Positions 55,517 through 64,000 of a stretch of DNA of 64,000 nucleotides are shown in pieces (position 1 is the first letter of the stretch; every line of letters starts with the position of its first letter). The notes below the pieces were generated by a model. It was given only the letters and a program-made list of their open reading frames with translations, did not search any database and was not told the DNA's origin. The stretch is taken from assembly GCA_003194525.1 (NCBI GenBank), contig NBIV01000091.1, forward strand, positions 1 to 64,000, given 5' to 3'. Source of the DNA: Gracilariopsis chorda. Taxonomy: Eukaryota > Rhodophyta > Florideophyceae > Gracilariales > Gracilariaceae. The position numbers and the translations under genes were made by a program.

Positions 55517-57361
55517 ATGTCATCACGAAATAATTTGCAGCGAAGCGCTCGGGGCAGGCGATCGAACAGTAGAGAACAAAGAAATCGTTCCCAGGCGCAG
55601 CCAACTCCCATGCGTCATCTAATGAGTAACCTGAGCGGCGATATATCGGGAATTATTCCAAGCCCAGAATCAGCGGAAGCATCCCAAAGGATTAATCCTT
55701 CTTTTCTGCGCTTCCCAGACGAACAATTCGAAATATCCCAGTCCCCTTCTGGCGTGGCATATTCCAGTGTTGCCGATCGATCTACATCAATATTGGAAGA
55801 ACTTGCAGCCGTCAGGACAGCACGTTCATCTCGAAGAGAAAGAGAACGGCGACCATCTTCCAGTGGCACAGATCTATCTAACCCAGGATGGGCACAAGAT
55901 GCATCTTCTAGTGTTACCGATCGATCTACATCAATATTAGAAGAACTTGCAGCCGTCATGACAGCACGTTCATCTCGAAGAGAAAGAGAACGGCGACCAT
56001 CTTCCAGTGGCACAGATCCATCTAACCCGGGATGGGCACAAGATGCATCTTCTAGTGTTACCGATCGATCTACATCAATATTGGAAGAACTTGCAGCCGT
56101 CATGACAGCACGTTCATCTCGAAGAGAAAGAGAACGGCGACCATCTTCCAGTGGCACAGATCCATCTAACCCGGGATGGGCACAAGATGCATCTTCTAGT
56201 GTTACCGATCGATCTACATCAATATTGGAAGAACTTGCAGCCGTCATGACAGCACGTTCATCTCGAAGAGAAAGAGCACGGCGACCATCTTCCATTGGCA
56301 CAGATCCATCTAACCCGGGATGGGCACAAGGTGCATCTTCCAGTGGTGCAGGTCCAGCTCTAACAGGAAGGGCAATACGTCCACCCCCTGGTGGTGCAGG
56401 TCCATCTATACCAGCAGGAGCACTACATCCACGCTCTATTAATGCAGGTCTAGCAATACCACGAAGAGCACACCGTCCGCTCACCGGTGGTGCAGGTCCA
56501 TCTACACCAGGAAGAGCACAACATCCACTCTCTATTGGTGTTGGTTTATCTATACCAGTAACAGCACAACGTCCACCCTCTGGTGGTGCAGGTCCATCTA
56601 CACCAGCAGGAGCACAGCATCCGCTCTCTACTGGTGCAGGTCTGACTATTCCACGAAGAGCACAACGTCCGCTCTCCATTGGTGCAGGTCCATCTACACC
56701 AGGAAGGGCACAACATCCATCCTCCAGCAGTGCAGGTCCACCTACACCAGGAGGAGCACAATCTCCAACCACCCGAAAGCCAGCAAGCTCTTCATCAGAG
56801 GCTGCAGAGCCACAGCAATCGCGAAAACGCAGGAGGGATGAGTGTGCAAGATGCCTGCACCCATTTAACAGTCGTATCGAAGCTGCGAAACATCAGAAGA
56901 ACTGTACAATAGCGTATAGCTGCGACAAGTGTGACTATTCAACACCGTTTGCCAAGAACATGGAACGCCATCAAACGAAGCATGAGCAAAGGCAATGTCC
57001 TGAATGTGACAGAAAGTTTGACTCGAAAGACGCTCTGCATAGTCACATTCGAGGACGACATGGGACTCGGCCGCAAACGCAAGATTTCATCTGCGAACAT
57101 TGTGGAAACGCCTATTCCCTGTATAAAACTCTGCAAAAGCATATTCGGCAGAAACACTCCGCCACGCTTCCGCAGCAACTTGGCTGTCCGCACTGCTCTA
57201 GTACATTTCATTCAACGCAAGGCCTGCAAAACCATATTACCCTAAAACACCCAGGGATGTGGCAACCAGAAAAACCCAGATGTCACATTTGTGGACAAGA
57301 ATTCACTAGAAGTCATGACAAGGCCAGACATATGAGCAACGTTCACGGTGTTGACAACTAA
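55517..57361 (+). CDS. C2H2 zinc-finger protein with internal tandem repeats (614 aa)
   Basis: Intact frame, ATG 55517 to TAA. Residues 1-80: Arg/Ser/Gln-rich basic start. About 80-275: four copies of a 48-residue unit (VTDRSTSILEELAAVMTARS, SRRERERRPSSSGTDPSNPG, WAQDASSS; 144-bp period, the last three copies near identical). About 278-420: nine copies of a 16-residue unit of type AGPSTPGRAQHPLSIG (48-bp period). About 441-611: one C2HC finger (CARC...H...C) and five C2H2 fingers (YSCDKC..., RQCPEC..., FICEHC..., LGCPHC..., PRCHIC...), with spacing CX2CX12HX3-4H. Likely a nuclear DNA- or RNA-binding protein; target unknown. No signal peptide or membrane segment. A transposon-borne origin cannot be excluded, but no terminal repeats were found. 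Confidence 0.85.
   Translation: MSSRNNLQRSARGRRSNSREQRNRSQAQPTPMRHLMSNLSGDISGIIPSPESAEASQRINPSFLRFPDEQFEISQSPSGVAYSSVADRSTSILEELAAVRTARSSRRERERRPSSSGTDLSNPGWAQDASSSVTDRSTSILEELAAVMTARSSRRERERRPSSSGTDPSNPGWAQDASSSVTDRSTSILEELAAVMTARSSRRERERRPSSSGTDPSNPGWAQDASSSVTDRSTSILEELAAVMTARSSRRERARRPSSIGTDPSNPGWAQGASSSGAGPALTGRAIRPPPGGAGPSIPAGALHPRSINAGLAIPRRAHRPLTGGAGPSTPGRAQHPLSIGVGLSIPVTAQRPPSGGAGPSTPAGAQHPLSTGAGLTIPRRAQRPLSIGAGPSTPGRAQHPSSSSAGPPTPGGAQSPTTRKPASSSSEAAEPQQSRKRRRDECARCLHPFNSRIEAAKHQKNCTIAYSCDKCDYSTPFAKNMERHQTKHEQRQCPECDRKFDSKDALHSHIRGRHGTRPQTQDFICEHCGNAYSLYKTLQKHIRQKHSATLPQQLGCPHCSSTFHSTQGLQNHITLKHPGMWQPEKPRCHICGQEFTRSHDKARHMSNVHGVDN
55771..56345 (+). repeat. 144-bp tandem repeats inside the zinc-finger gene
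   Basis: Four units with starts near 55763, 55907, 56051 and 56195. The first is the most diverged; the others differ at only a few sites, which suggests recent expansion or conversion. Confidence 0.9.
56346..56779 (+). repeat. 48-bp tandem repeats inside the zinc-finger gene
   Basis: Nine units built on ggtgcaggtccatctacacc. The protein unit resembles one third of the 48-residue unit next to it (G-x-x-P-S-x-P-G-x-A-Q-x-x-S-S). Confidence 0.9.
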
Positions 57362-58119
57362 AGTCGGTACATTGAACGTGCGAAACAATCATTGTTGCTG
57401 TGCTCGAACGAACAGTATGAATGGAGTCCTGTTCATACTTATGGGCGCAGAAGAGTAGTTCGGAGCAGCAGGCACAGACCTGAATATAACTTGTAAACGA
57501 TAGACTCTTTTTACCACTGAAATTCGCGCGATGAATTGACTGTGAAAAGGCATAGAGGCTGTCAGATCGGATGAGTTTGATAACGTGTTGCAGCTACTTT
57601 GGCTGAGTGCTAAAAGGTTGCATGCGAGAGGGTACACAGCTTTTGTCAGCACCCTCCATTAGAAAGGTACAGATATTCCACTGTTAGCACGGAGACTTTC
57701 TTCTGTTGTAAATCGATACCAGGCACCCAATAAAAATCCCTCCGTAAAATCCACTGTTTGGCAGCGAAAGGAATCCAACCACACATACCATTACATTTTC
57801 GCAAAATTTGCCATACCTGTGCTAAGATCCGCAACGAAACTAATTGCGTACCCAGCCCTGTCGAAAAACTAGGTCCTGACAAAATCAGATTCCCACTGTT
57901 AGATTACGAGAACACAGGTTTCACACCAAAGTGGGCCAGAGTATACATGTAGAAGGGTATATACAGTCGTTTCACACTATTGTCAGACACACTTTATACA
58001 AAATCCAATGGTAGTACTTTATTAGATCATTAGTTAGATGGCATCGGTTAGAAACTATAGACTCAACTCCTCCGGCTCGGTTCACAGCTGCGTGGAGATC
58101 AGAAAAGCCACAATGATAA
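57362..58119. other. Region without a recognisable gene
   Basis: Lies between the 3' ends of the convergent zinc-finger and GH16 genes. Short minus frames at 57389-57652 and 57646-57882 have no known pattern. Presumably holds both 3' ends. Confidence 0.5.
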
Positions 58120-58989
58120 TTAGGAAGGAACCATTTGATAGCTGCGGACGTAGTAAATCTGCCAGGCATTTGGAAGTTTCTTAGGTCCATACTGGCCTGG
58201 CTCACCAAACCAAACTGGGAAAACCTCCGAGTCCAGCTGAAGGTATAATGGGATATGGAAATCATCGTTTCGAATTCGACGCACCTCCCTGTCGTTCAAG
58301 TACCACACCAGAACATCCCGTTTCCACAGCAAACCAACTTTGATCTTCTCCCGGCTTAGGTCACGGCCGACGTCGATCTTCATAGGGTTTGAACGGACAT
58401 TCACTCCGTTCGGACCGGAGTACACAAGAGTGTTCATATTGAACTTGCGTTTGAACGGCACGCTGGATCTGTCGTAAACATCAGGCGTCTTTTCGCTGGT
58501 TGAGTACTCGAAAACATCGATCTCAGTATCCTTGTGGTTGATGAACCAGAATGCGCAGCTAACCGGGCAGTCCATTAGCTTGCAAGCGATTTCGAAATAA
58601 CCATACTTTCTTTTTTCAGCAGTTCGAACAAAGCCGGTGGAAAAGCGCCTGTTGTTTCCTATGGGACGGCCATGGTTCTCACGGAGGTACTCAGCGGAAG
58701 GCCTTTCCTGGCGGCTTTCCAGCCACAAAGATCCGTCGCGGATGTAGACATTGTTCTTTGAGAAAAAGCTCGGCTCACGACCAACCCAGAGCGGGTTGTG
58801 GCGAACCCACTTCCGAGAGCTGTACCACGATTCAAGAGGATAAGCGTTGAACTCATCAGACATGTTTTGGTCTTTTAACCATCTCGTGTTCCTTGGGAGC
58901 TCTTGCTGCAGGTAGTACGGAAGCGAGGTGTTCGGGTCGGTGATAGACGGATCATAAGTCAACGGGGGCACATTCTTGGGAATCGTCAT
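58120..58989 (-). CDS. Glycoside hydrolase family 16 protein (carrageenase/porphyranase/agarase-like)
   Basis: 289 residues, unbroken. GH16 enzymes cut beta-1,4 or beta-1,3 links in galactans or glucans with retention. The catalytic motif is TEIDVFEY: nucleophile E156, D158 and acid/base E161, in the bulged E-x-D-x-x-E form typical of kappa-carrageenases, porphyranases and agarases. Other family marks: MSDEFNAYPLESWY (entry to the sandwich), GSLWLESR, YGYFEIACKLMD, SCAFWFIN and GLLWKRDVLVWYLNDREVRR. No signal peptide from this ATG; upstream in-frame codons are open for 17 codons (hydrophobic YFGCIYFFSPLA) but without ATG, so an upstream exon is possible. A TATA-like CATATAAG lies at about 59091-59098 on the minus strand. 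Likely role: remodelling of the algal galactan wall. Substrate cannot be told from the sequence. Confidence 0.88.
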   Translation of the reverse strand: MTIPKNVPPLTYDPSITDPNTSLPYYLQQELPRNTRWLKDQNMSDEFNAYPLESWYSSRKWVRHNPLWVGREPSFFSKNNVYIRDGSLWLESRQERPSAEYLRENHGRPIGNNRRFSTGFVRTAEKRKYGYFEIACKLMDCPVSCAFWFINHKDTEIDVFEYSTSEKTPDVYDRSSVPFKRKFNMNTLVYSGPNGVNVRSNPMKIDVGRDLSREKIKVGLLWKRDVLVWYLNDREVRRIRNDDFHIPLYLQLDSEVFPVWFGEPGQYGPKKLPNAWQIYYVRSYQMVPS

Positions 58990-59199
58990 TGCTAGCGGAG
59001 AGAAGAAGTAGATACAGCCGAAGTATGTGTTGTACTGAGGTTAGATTGGTACCGAAGTCGTTGAAAGAGAGGGGTGCCGTGCCGTTGCTTCTTATATGTC
59101 AATGTTTCATCCCCTTCCACACTGAGCCGCGTTACTCATCTCTCCAAAAAATTGTTTCTTGCATGGCCTTGTTGTAGATGACACGTACGTAGTACCAAG

Positions 59200-59255
59200 G
59201 CCGAATGAGGTGGTAGTGGTCAAGGATAACACTTACCCGTACCACCTCATTCGGC
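59200..59255. repeat. Perfect 16-bp inverted repeat upstream of the GH16 gene
   Basis: Arms GCCGAATGAGGTGGTA (59200-59215) and its exact complement (59240-59255) around a 24-nt loop, about 210-265 bases before the GH16 ATG. It could be a paired regulatory site or the fold of a foldback element. Confidence 0.85.
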
Positions 59256-60916
59256 TGCCCATTTTCATCATCCTCTCATTAAAAACGCAACACCCACATC
59301 CAAGAAGAGAGAAACTGCAAATAATTATACCGATGATGATGCCGCCACCTTGTAAACTCATGTGGGACACCGTGGAAGTAATAAACGCGAAAACTATGAA
59401 TATTACGTTGCACCGTAGAAAGCAACAGGGAACACCAATATCATCCCACTTGGCGTGGCACCATAAACTATCGCGTCCCAACTGAGTGTGCCGAGATATC
59501 TTGCAAGTAACAAGGAACTTGGGGTCGCAGTTGAGACAGGAGTAGAAAAAAGGGTAAGAAAAGAGATGCATGGAACTTATCACGTGGTCAGTATTAATAT
59601 GCCGGCATTGGAATTTACATCTTTCAAACATACTTTTTCTGAGATTGATGCAATTCAGAAGCACACCATAAGTAGCATGATCCCATATTTCTCAACTCAG
59701 GTGAAAAGTGATGATGTACACAGGTTTTTGGTAACCTCCTCTCCACAATGTTTTATTCATGGTTTCTGCTCTCAAGTGAGGATGCGAATCCTCTCTTTTG
59801 CATGCCGCTTCATTGTTGGACAGTGTTCATGAACAGCGTTGACAAACCCACTCGACTTGGTTTCGAGGGCGTTCAGTAAAAGTCGCTCAACTAACGTCAT
59901 CCTTCATCTCAGGACGCACGAAATACAGCGCCGTGACTACACGTTACGGTTTCATGTTACGTTTTTTTTTTTTTCATGAACTTATTTGAAAGCAGCAACT
60001 GATGCCACCAGCACTCCATTATACACGGAAAACGGGGCATCTACATTTGGTGTTCTCATGTCACAATAGGATATAGTTCTTTCTTTCTTCGATGACGTTC
60101 TCTGCAGATGTACAGAATCTTGTTAGAACACGAAGGTATATTACAAAAAAGTACAACCACTGCTGCGCCAGGCGAAGCGAGATGCTGACAATGCATTGTC
60201 ATTTCGCTCTTTTGTGATTGATCGGGCTTAAAGCGGAGTGAGCCACGCGGAAGAATATATTCCACGGTCCGCCCATGAACCGGTGGACGAATCGATGCAG
60301 CCTTGTGATCTCGTGTGGTCTTGTCCTCCTGGGAGTTGCAGGAATTGCTCTTAATTATCGAATTATTGTCCTTCTTCCGGTTGACGATCTTTATGGCTTG
60401 GTCAAAAGGGATTAGATGAGAGGTATAAGCGTCTCATGGAGCGGTGGGTCACAACCTTGTCGCCCACAGCTCAGTCTTAGCAGACTGAGCTGTACCCAGT
60501 GATGGAAATGGGTGGGTAAAAGAAAAACTTGAAACCAACTAGAAAGACTCCAAGGACGATGCTTGATCTCACGGAGAGCGATGCGACTGATCGCAATCGC
60601 TCACTGAGCTTAAGCCATTGTCCTCGCCATCCTCCAGAATTAAATAAATATTCTTCTACACGTTTCTTGAAATTCTAATGAGTTCTGTATAATTTTCATA
60701 AGATAGTTCTTCCTTGTTTCTCTTTATGTACAAGAAAGATTCTGCTAAAACTGATAACGTGTGATTGTTATTCCTTTCAAGCAACTGCTCAACCTGTTTT
60801 TCTATGGCACGTCACCATATATTCTTTGTATCTCTGTTTAGTCCTAAGAGAAAAGTAGTATTAGAGTTTTGGGTTTCAGAATAGAACTGAAAGACTGCAG
60901 AAAAAATTACACTCAT
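59256..60916. other. Region without a recognisable gene
   Basis: Short frames only. Contains a run of T (about 59966-59978), a 16-bp palindrome TGACAATGCATTGTCA at 60186-60201 and an 11-bp hairpin at 60467-60492. Confidence 0.5.
60467..60492. repeat. Perfect 11-bp hairpin with a TAGC loop
   Basis: CAGCTCAGTCT (60467-60477), TAGC, AGACTGAGCTG (60482-60492). The surrounding sequence is not coding. It could be part of a small structured RNA or a terminator-like fold; no family recognised. Confidence 0.7.
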
Positions 60917-61420
60917 TCATTCGTCGTAAACAGGTTCTCCGTTAAGGATGGACAAGTAAACAATATTTAAAACAACGTGAAAACAGTACTTGCACATTGC
61001 GAGTGTGTGGGGAAAACGAGTGTTCGAAACAATGAAGATCCGTACCCATGAATTAAAACATTCATGTTTCGCCGTTTTTCTTTCATGATTCTCTTTGTCG
61101 CTGGATTGAGACATTTGTAAGCTCTTAATAATTTCTTATCTTGAAATCGGTCATCACAAATTATTTTTCCACTTTTTAGCCTCCTTTTAAGATCAGAGTA
61201 AGCCACCACAAGGAAATGGGCCTATGGGCCACAAAAGCTTTCTAGTTCTAAGCAATATACATCTCATATCTTAACCTATCGTTTTTGAGTTCGTGTGTAT
61301 ACCTTTGTCAACAAACGGGCACGGCTCATTGACTGTAAACTCAATTCCATCTACCCACGCATGAAAGTTCAGAATTTTGGGGACGTGGTGTAAACGATCG
61401 GTCAAGTTATTCTGGAAGTA
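60917..61420 (-). pseudogene. Relic of a DDE transposase (Harbinger-like)
   Basis: The minus strand reads HAWVDGIEFTVNEPCPFVDK (about 61365-61305), matching the first catalytic region W/SVDGT-x-x-P-x-x-E-P-x-PF of DDE_4-type transposases. WPIGPFPCGG and SDLKRRLKSGK (about 61220-61165) match the middle, and KHECFNSWVRIF...CFHVVLNIVYLSILNGEPVYDE ending at 60917 matches the typical C-terminus. At least three frameshifts or losses. It is a different family from the 43.6-47.4 kb Harbinger. Ends not located; 61421-61830 may hold more of it in decayed form. Confidence 0.6.
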
Positions 61421-62189
61421 TTATTATAGTTTTACGTAAATATTAGAGAAGACAAGCTTACCATTTGAACATTGTATATGTTATAGACCTGGCACTTTGC
61501 AGATAATCGTTCGAAGAGTCTTCTTATCAACTTGAACAATAACGTGTTCAAAGAAGCCTTCTATAATTTTTAAAAAGTTAAGAAGCCGGAGAAAATGAAA
61601 GGGTTTCACCATACCAGCAAATGGAGATAAACGAAGTATACTCAAAAGCCTCCTGCAAAAGCTGTAAAGAAAGATCGAACGTCCTTATCTTTGAGAAAGA
61701 GATTTGAAAAGAAAGATATGAGAGAATTCGTTGTCTCTTCCATAAAATATGTTCGAACAAATTGCATGTCATTTGTTGGAAATCTATTGATATGACTAAA
61801 AACGATAAGAACATTTGTTTGCAGTACAACCTCTCTTAGATGGAATTTAGGGAGTTGGTCTTTCTATTCTGTACTGGGCCCTGCATAACTACCTCTGTAG
61901 CGGTTATTCCACCTCTTAGCCGGCTATAAACCATGGCCAACATGTAAATACATGCTATTTGTAAGCGCATGAACATTGTGCAACTGTTCAATATGTAATT
62001 CGTCGCATGACTGCCATTTTGTCGCTTGCACAAATCTCAGAAACCATAACTCTGCTAGTAGCCGTCCGATTGACAACCTTAAAGGTTCGCATGAACGTTT
62101 ATCGAGCATCCTACAAGATACGAAAGTTTCATAGCGGACAGCGCAGTACACAGTACACGTACTTTAGAAGCGAGACAAGTGGCTCAATT
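61421..62189. other. Region without a recognisable gene
   Basis: AT-rich, short frames only. It may include the decayed N-terminus of the transposase relic and the tail of a Helitron. Confidence 0.4.
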
Positions 62190-62204
62190 GCGTGCTTCGC
62201 ACGC
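62190..62204 (-). repeat. Hairpin resembling a Helitron 3' end
   Basis: GCGTGC-TTC-GCACGC. Helitrons end with such a GC-rich hairpin a few bases before CTRR. Here it lies downstream of a Helitron-type helicase end on the same strand, but no clear CTRR follows. Confidence 0.35.
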
Positions 62205-62366
62205 GTTAAGGAGTAAAAGAAGCGTTAGAGTGAAAGAAGTATTTAGGTACCGTGTTTTGGGTAGTTTGTTTGTAGAATGCAAGTATTTTTGGAGAGTACG
62301 AAGATAGAAGAAAAGAAAAAAAATAAAAGAAAAAGGAAGTGGTTTATTTGAAGCTATCAAGTTCGT

Positions 62367-62657
62367 CTACAAAAGAACTTCGGGGTACACTACATTATTG
62401 GTAGAGGTGCTACCGGCACAGAGACAGGCCACGATGTTAGAAGGGTTGGTGGTCGGAGAAAAGGCGACGTACAGCTGGCCATGCGTCAAACAGCCATCAC
62501 GCAAATCCAGTCCGATGCGACCACTATACGACTGACCCTGTGCCTTATTAGTAGTGATGGCAAAACAAACACGTACTGGCAACTGGGTCTGATTTACCAA
62601 ATAAATAAAATTGTGTGTGCATAGAAAGTGCGCTTTCAGCTCTGTCATGCAACGCAT
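62367..62657 (-). pseudogene. C-terminal end of a Pif1-type helicase, probably Helitron RepHel
   Basis: 96 codons with the last motifs of SF1B helicases: VRVCFAITTNKAQGQSYSGR (motif V) and THGQLYVAFSPTTNPSNI (motif VI, where the usual L-S-R-T reads F-S-P-T, so the arginine finger is lost). It ends NVVYPEVLL, a common end of Helitron helicases. The N-terminal helicase and Rep parts are missing: beyond 62657 lie minisatellites. Dead fragment. Confidence 0.7.
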
Positions 62658-62679
62658 GATCTAAGGCAATGGTAATAGG

Positions 62680-62870
62680 TGCTCTGCCCGCGGTCGTTTC
62701 ACGCCCGCGTGCAAAACCCCACACCACCGCCGCATGCAGTTAATAGATGCTGATATGGCAATGGCATGCTTTGCACGAGGGAGTTTCACGCCCCGCGTGC
62801 AAACTGCCCCACTGCCTCGGCACACAGTCTGCAGAAGCTGTTATGTCACGCCACGCTTTGGGCGGGTAGA
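62680..62870. repeat. Two imperfect GC-rich direct repeats
   Basis: Two copies of about 90 bp sharing GTTTCACGCCC(C)GCGTGCAAA, CCCCAC and CAGT...GCTG.TATG. Non-coding. Confidence 0.6.
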
Positions 62871-62936
62871 TTAGATCTGTATATTTTAACATTTGCAAGG
62901 AAAATGCCACCATCGTGCAGGGCATAGTCGTGTACC

Positions 62937-63120
62937 ATGACACCTAGCATCATCGCTCTTCGAGTCAATACGGCTAGTATAATCGTGCCTAGTATCGTCG
63001 CGCCTAGCATCGTCGCCCTTCGAGTCAATACGCCTAGTATAATCGTGCCTAGTATCGTCGCGCCTAGCATCTTCGCGCTTAGGATCGTCACGTCCAGTAT
63101 CGTGGCTTCTAGCATCGTGG
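62937..63120. repeat. 15-bp/60-bp minisatellite
   Basis: Built on cctagYatcgtcgYg; two adjacent 60-bp higher-order units at 62944-63003 and 63004-63063. Looser copies continue to about 63500. The period of 15 keeps three frames open at once. Confidence 0.85.
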
Positions 63121-63663
63121 AGCATTTTTGTGCAGAACCTCATTTAGGGTAACATGGCGTGCTGCTCAGGTATTGTGGCTTCTATGGTATCGAGCTTTGA
63201 AGATGAAGCTGTAGAGCATTGCTTGGTAAACGGAAGTAGAATCGTCGCGCATTCCACTATGTCGCATAATGTCTTCATGTAGAACATGGTCAAGCATAGC
63301 TTGATTGCGCGGAGCATCGTAGAAAGCAGCACTGCGTGTGGCAATTATGCAGTAAACTATGCTACCGTGCGGAAGTAAAACCTTTGCGTATACTGCAGCA
63401 CTTTTAAAGCATTGTCGTGCCTAGAATCGTCGCGCATCGAATCAATACACATAGCCTTGTTCTTCTTACCATTGTCGCGCCTGGCATCGTCGTGTAGAGC
63501 ATGTTTACGTAAAGCGTTGGTTACGAGATCACTGCGTAATGCTCTATGGTGTACAGGATTATAGACGTGCCGGCAATTAAATGCGTGTATACTTATGTCA
63601 AGCAATTTTTCATTTGTAGAGTAACTAAAGCAAAAGAAAGGGGAGCATTCAGCGTGCAAATGC

Positions 63664-64000
63664 CATGGCACGCTTTTGTGTGGTGCGATTTTATTGGTGT
63701 GCCTAACCATGGTGAATAACATGGCACGCTTTAGTGTAGTGCCACTTTATTGGTGTGCATAACCATGGTGAATGACATGGCACGCTTTAGCGTAGGTCCA
63801 TTTTATTGGTGTGCATAACCATGGTGAATGACATGGCACACTTTAGCGTAGGTCCATTTCATTGGTGTGCATAACCATGGTAATTAAAATGGCACGCTTT
63901 CTTTTAGTTCCATTTAACCATGGTGAACGACATGGCACGCTTTATTGTAGTGCCACTTTATTGGTGTGCATAACCATGGTGTAGTGTAGCGTGCAATGCC
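63664..64000. repeat. 56-bp tandem repeat running to the window end
   Basis: About six units starting ATGGCACGCTTT and containing TTATTGGTGTGCATAACCAT; starts at 63664, 63721, 63777, 63833, 63889 and 63932. The fifth is shortened by 13 bp. The array may continue past the window. Confidence 0.9.

Noticed and set aside
55615-56772. 385-codon minus-strand frame across the zinc-finger gene
   Set aside because: It exists because the 144-bp and 48-bp repeats keep every frame periodic. The plus frame has the zinc fingers and the natural start and stop.
62886-63143. Minus-strand frames of 85-89 codons
   Set aside because: Products of the 15-bp repeat; no independent evidence of coding.
62937-64000. 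CRISPR-like array
   Set aside because: The repeats are adjacent without unique spacers, in a eukaryotic context, and no cas genes are present.

Overview
The window looks like nuclear DNA of a florideophyte red alga, close to Chondrus-type genomes. I infer this from an intact GH16 hydrolase of the carrageenase/porphyranase type (58120-58989), intronless genes, and the weight of nested LTR elements and DNA transposons. Species is not proven. No rRNA, tRNA or CRISPR was seen.

Layout. (1) 1-10654: head-to-tail array of a chromodomain-type Ty3 element (three LTRs, two full interiors, part of a third). (2) 10655-13918: mostly unassigned, with an old minus-strand relic. (3) 13921-15846: a broken pogo-type DNA transposon with TA flanks. 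(4) 15889-17250: an old gag-protease fossil. (5) 17294-47490: one old Ty1/copia element on the minus strand that has become a container. Its 280-bp 3' LTR is whole (17294-17573). Its 5' LTR is cut into three pieces of 22, 150 and 108 bp by a giant Ty3 element (31790-43478, duplication GCAAA) and a PIF/Harbinger transposon (43634-47379, duplication TTA). Its RNase H region holds a solo LTR (18086-18611), its integrase a second Ty3 element (20928-27898), and its protease-integrase region a dead sugar-nucleotide dehydratase gene (29340-30383). (6) 48499-54008: a young minus-strand Ty3 element with identical LTRs and duplication CCCAG. (7) 55517-57361: an intact 614-residue zinc-finger gene with two generations of internal repeat. 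(8) 58120-58989: the GH16 gene. (9) 60900-62700: relics of a DDE transposase and a Helitron-type helicase. (10) 62680-64000: minisatellites.

Main discovery candidate. The giant Ty3 element (11.7 kb) is filled from end to end, in LTRs, gag, pol and its extra gene, with short near-perfect hairpins of the form CCnn-loop-nnGG. Stems are usually 4-6 bp, loops 1-6 nt, and sequences differ from hairpin to hairpin. In two hand-read stretches there was about one per 35 bases, including across the conserved reverse-transcriptase core. The same element carries a long unbroken antisense gene (589 codons) between pol and the 3' LTR. The other nested Ty3 element has an unrelated antisense frame in the same place.

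The only genes likely to serve the host are the zinc-finger gene and the GH16 gene, near the right end. Everything else is mobile DNA or relic.
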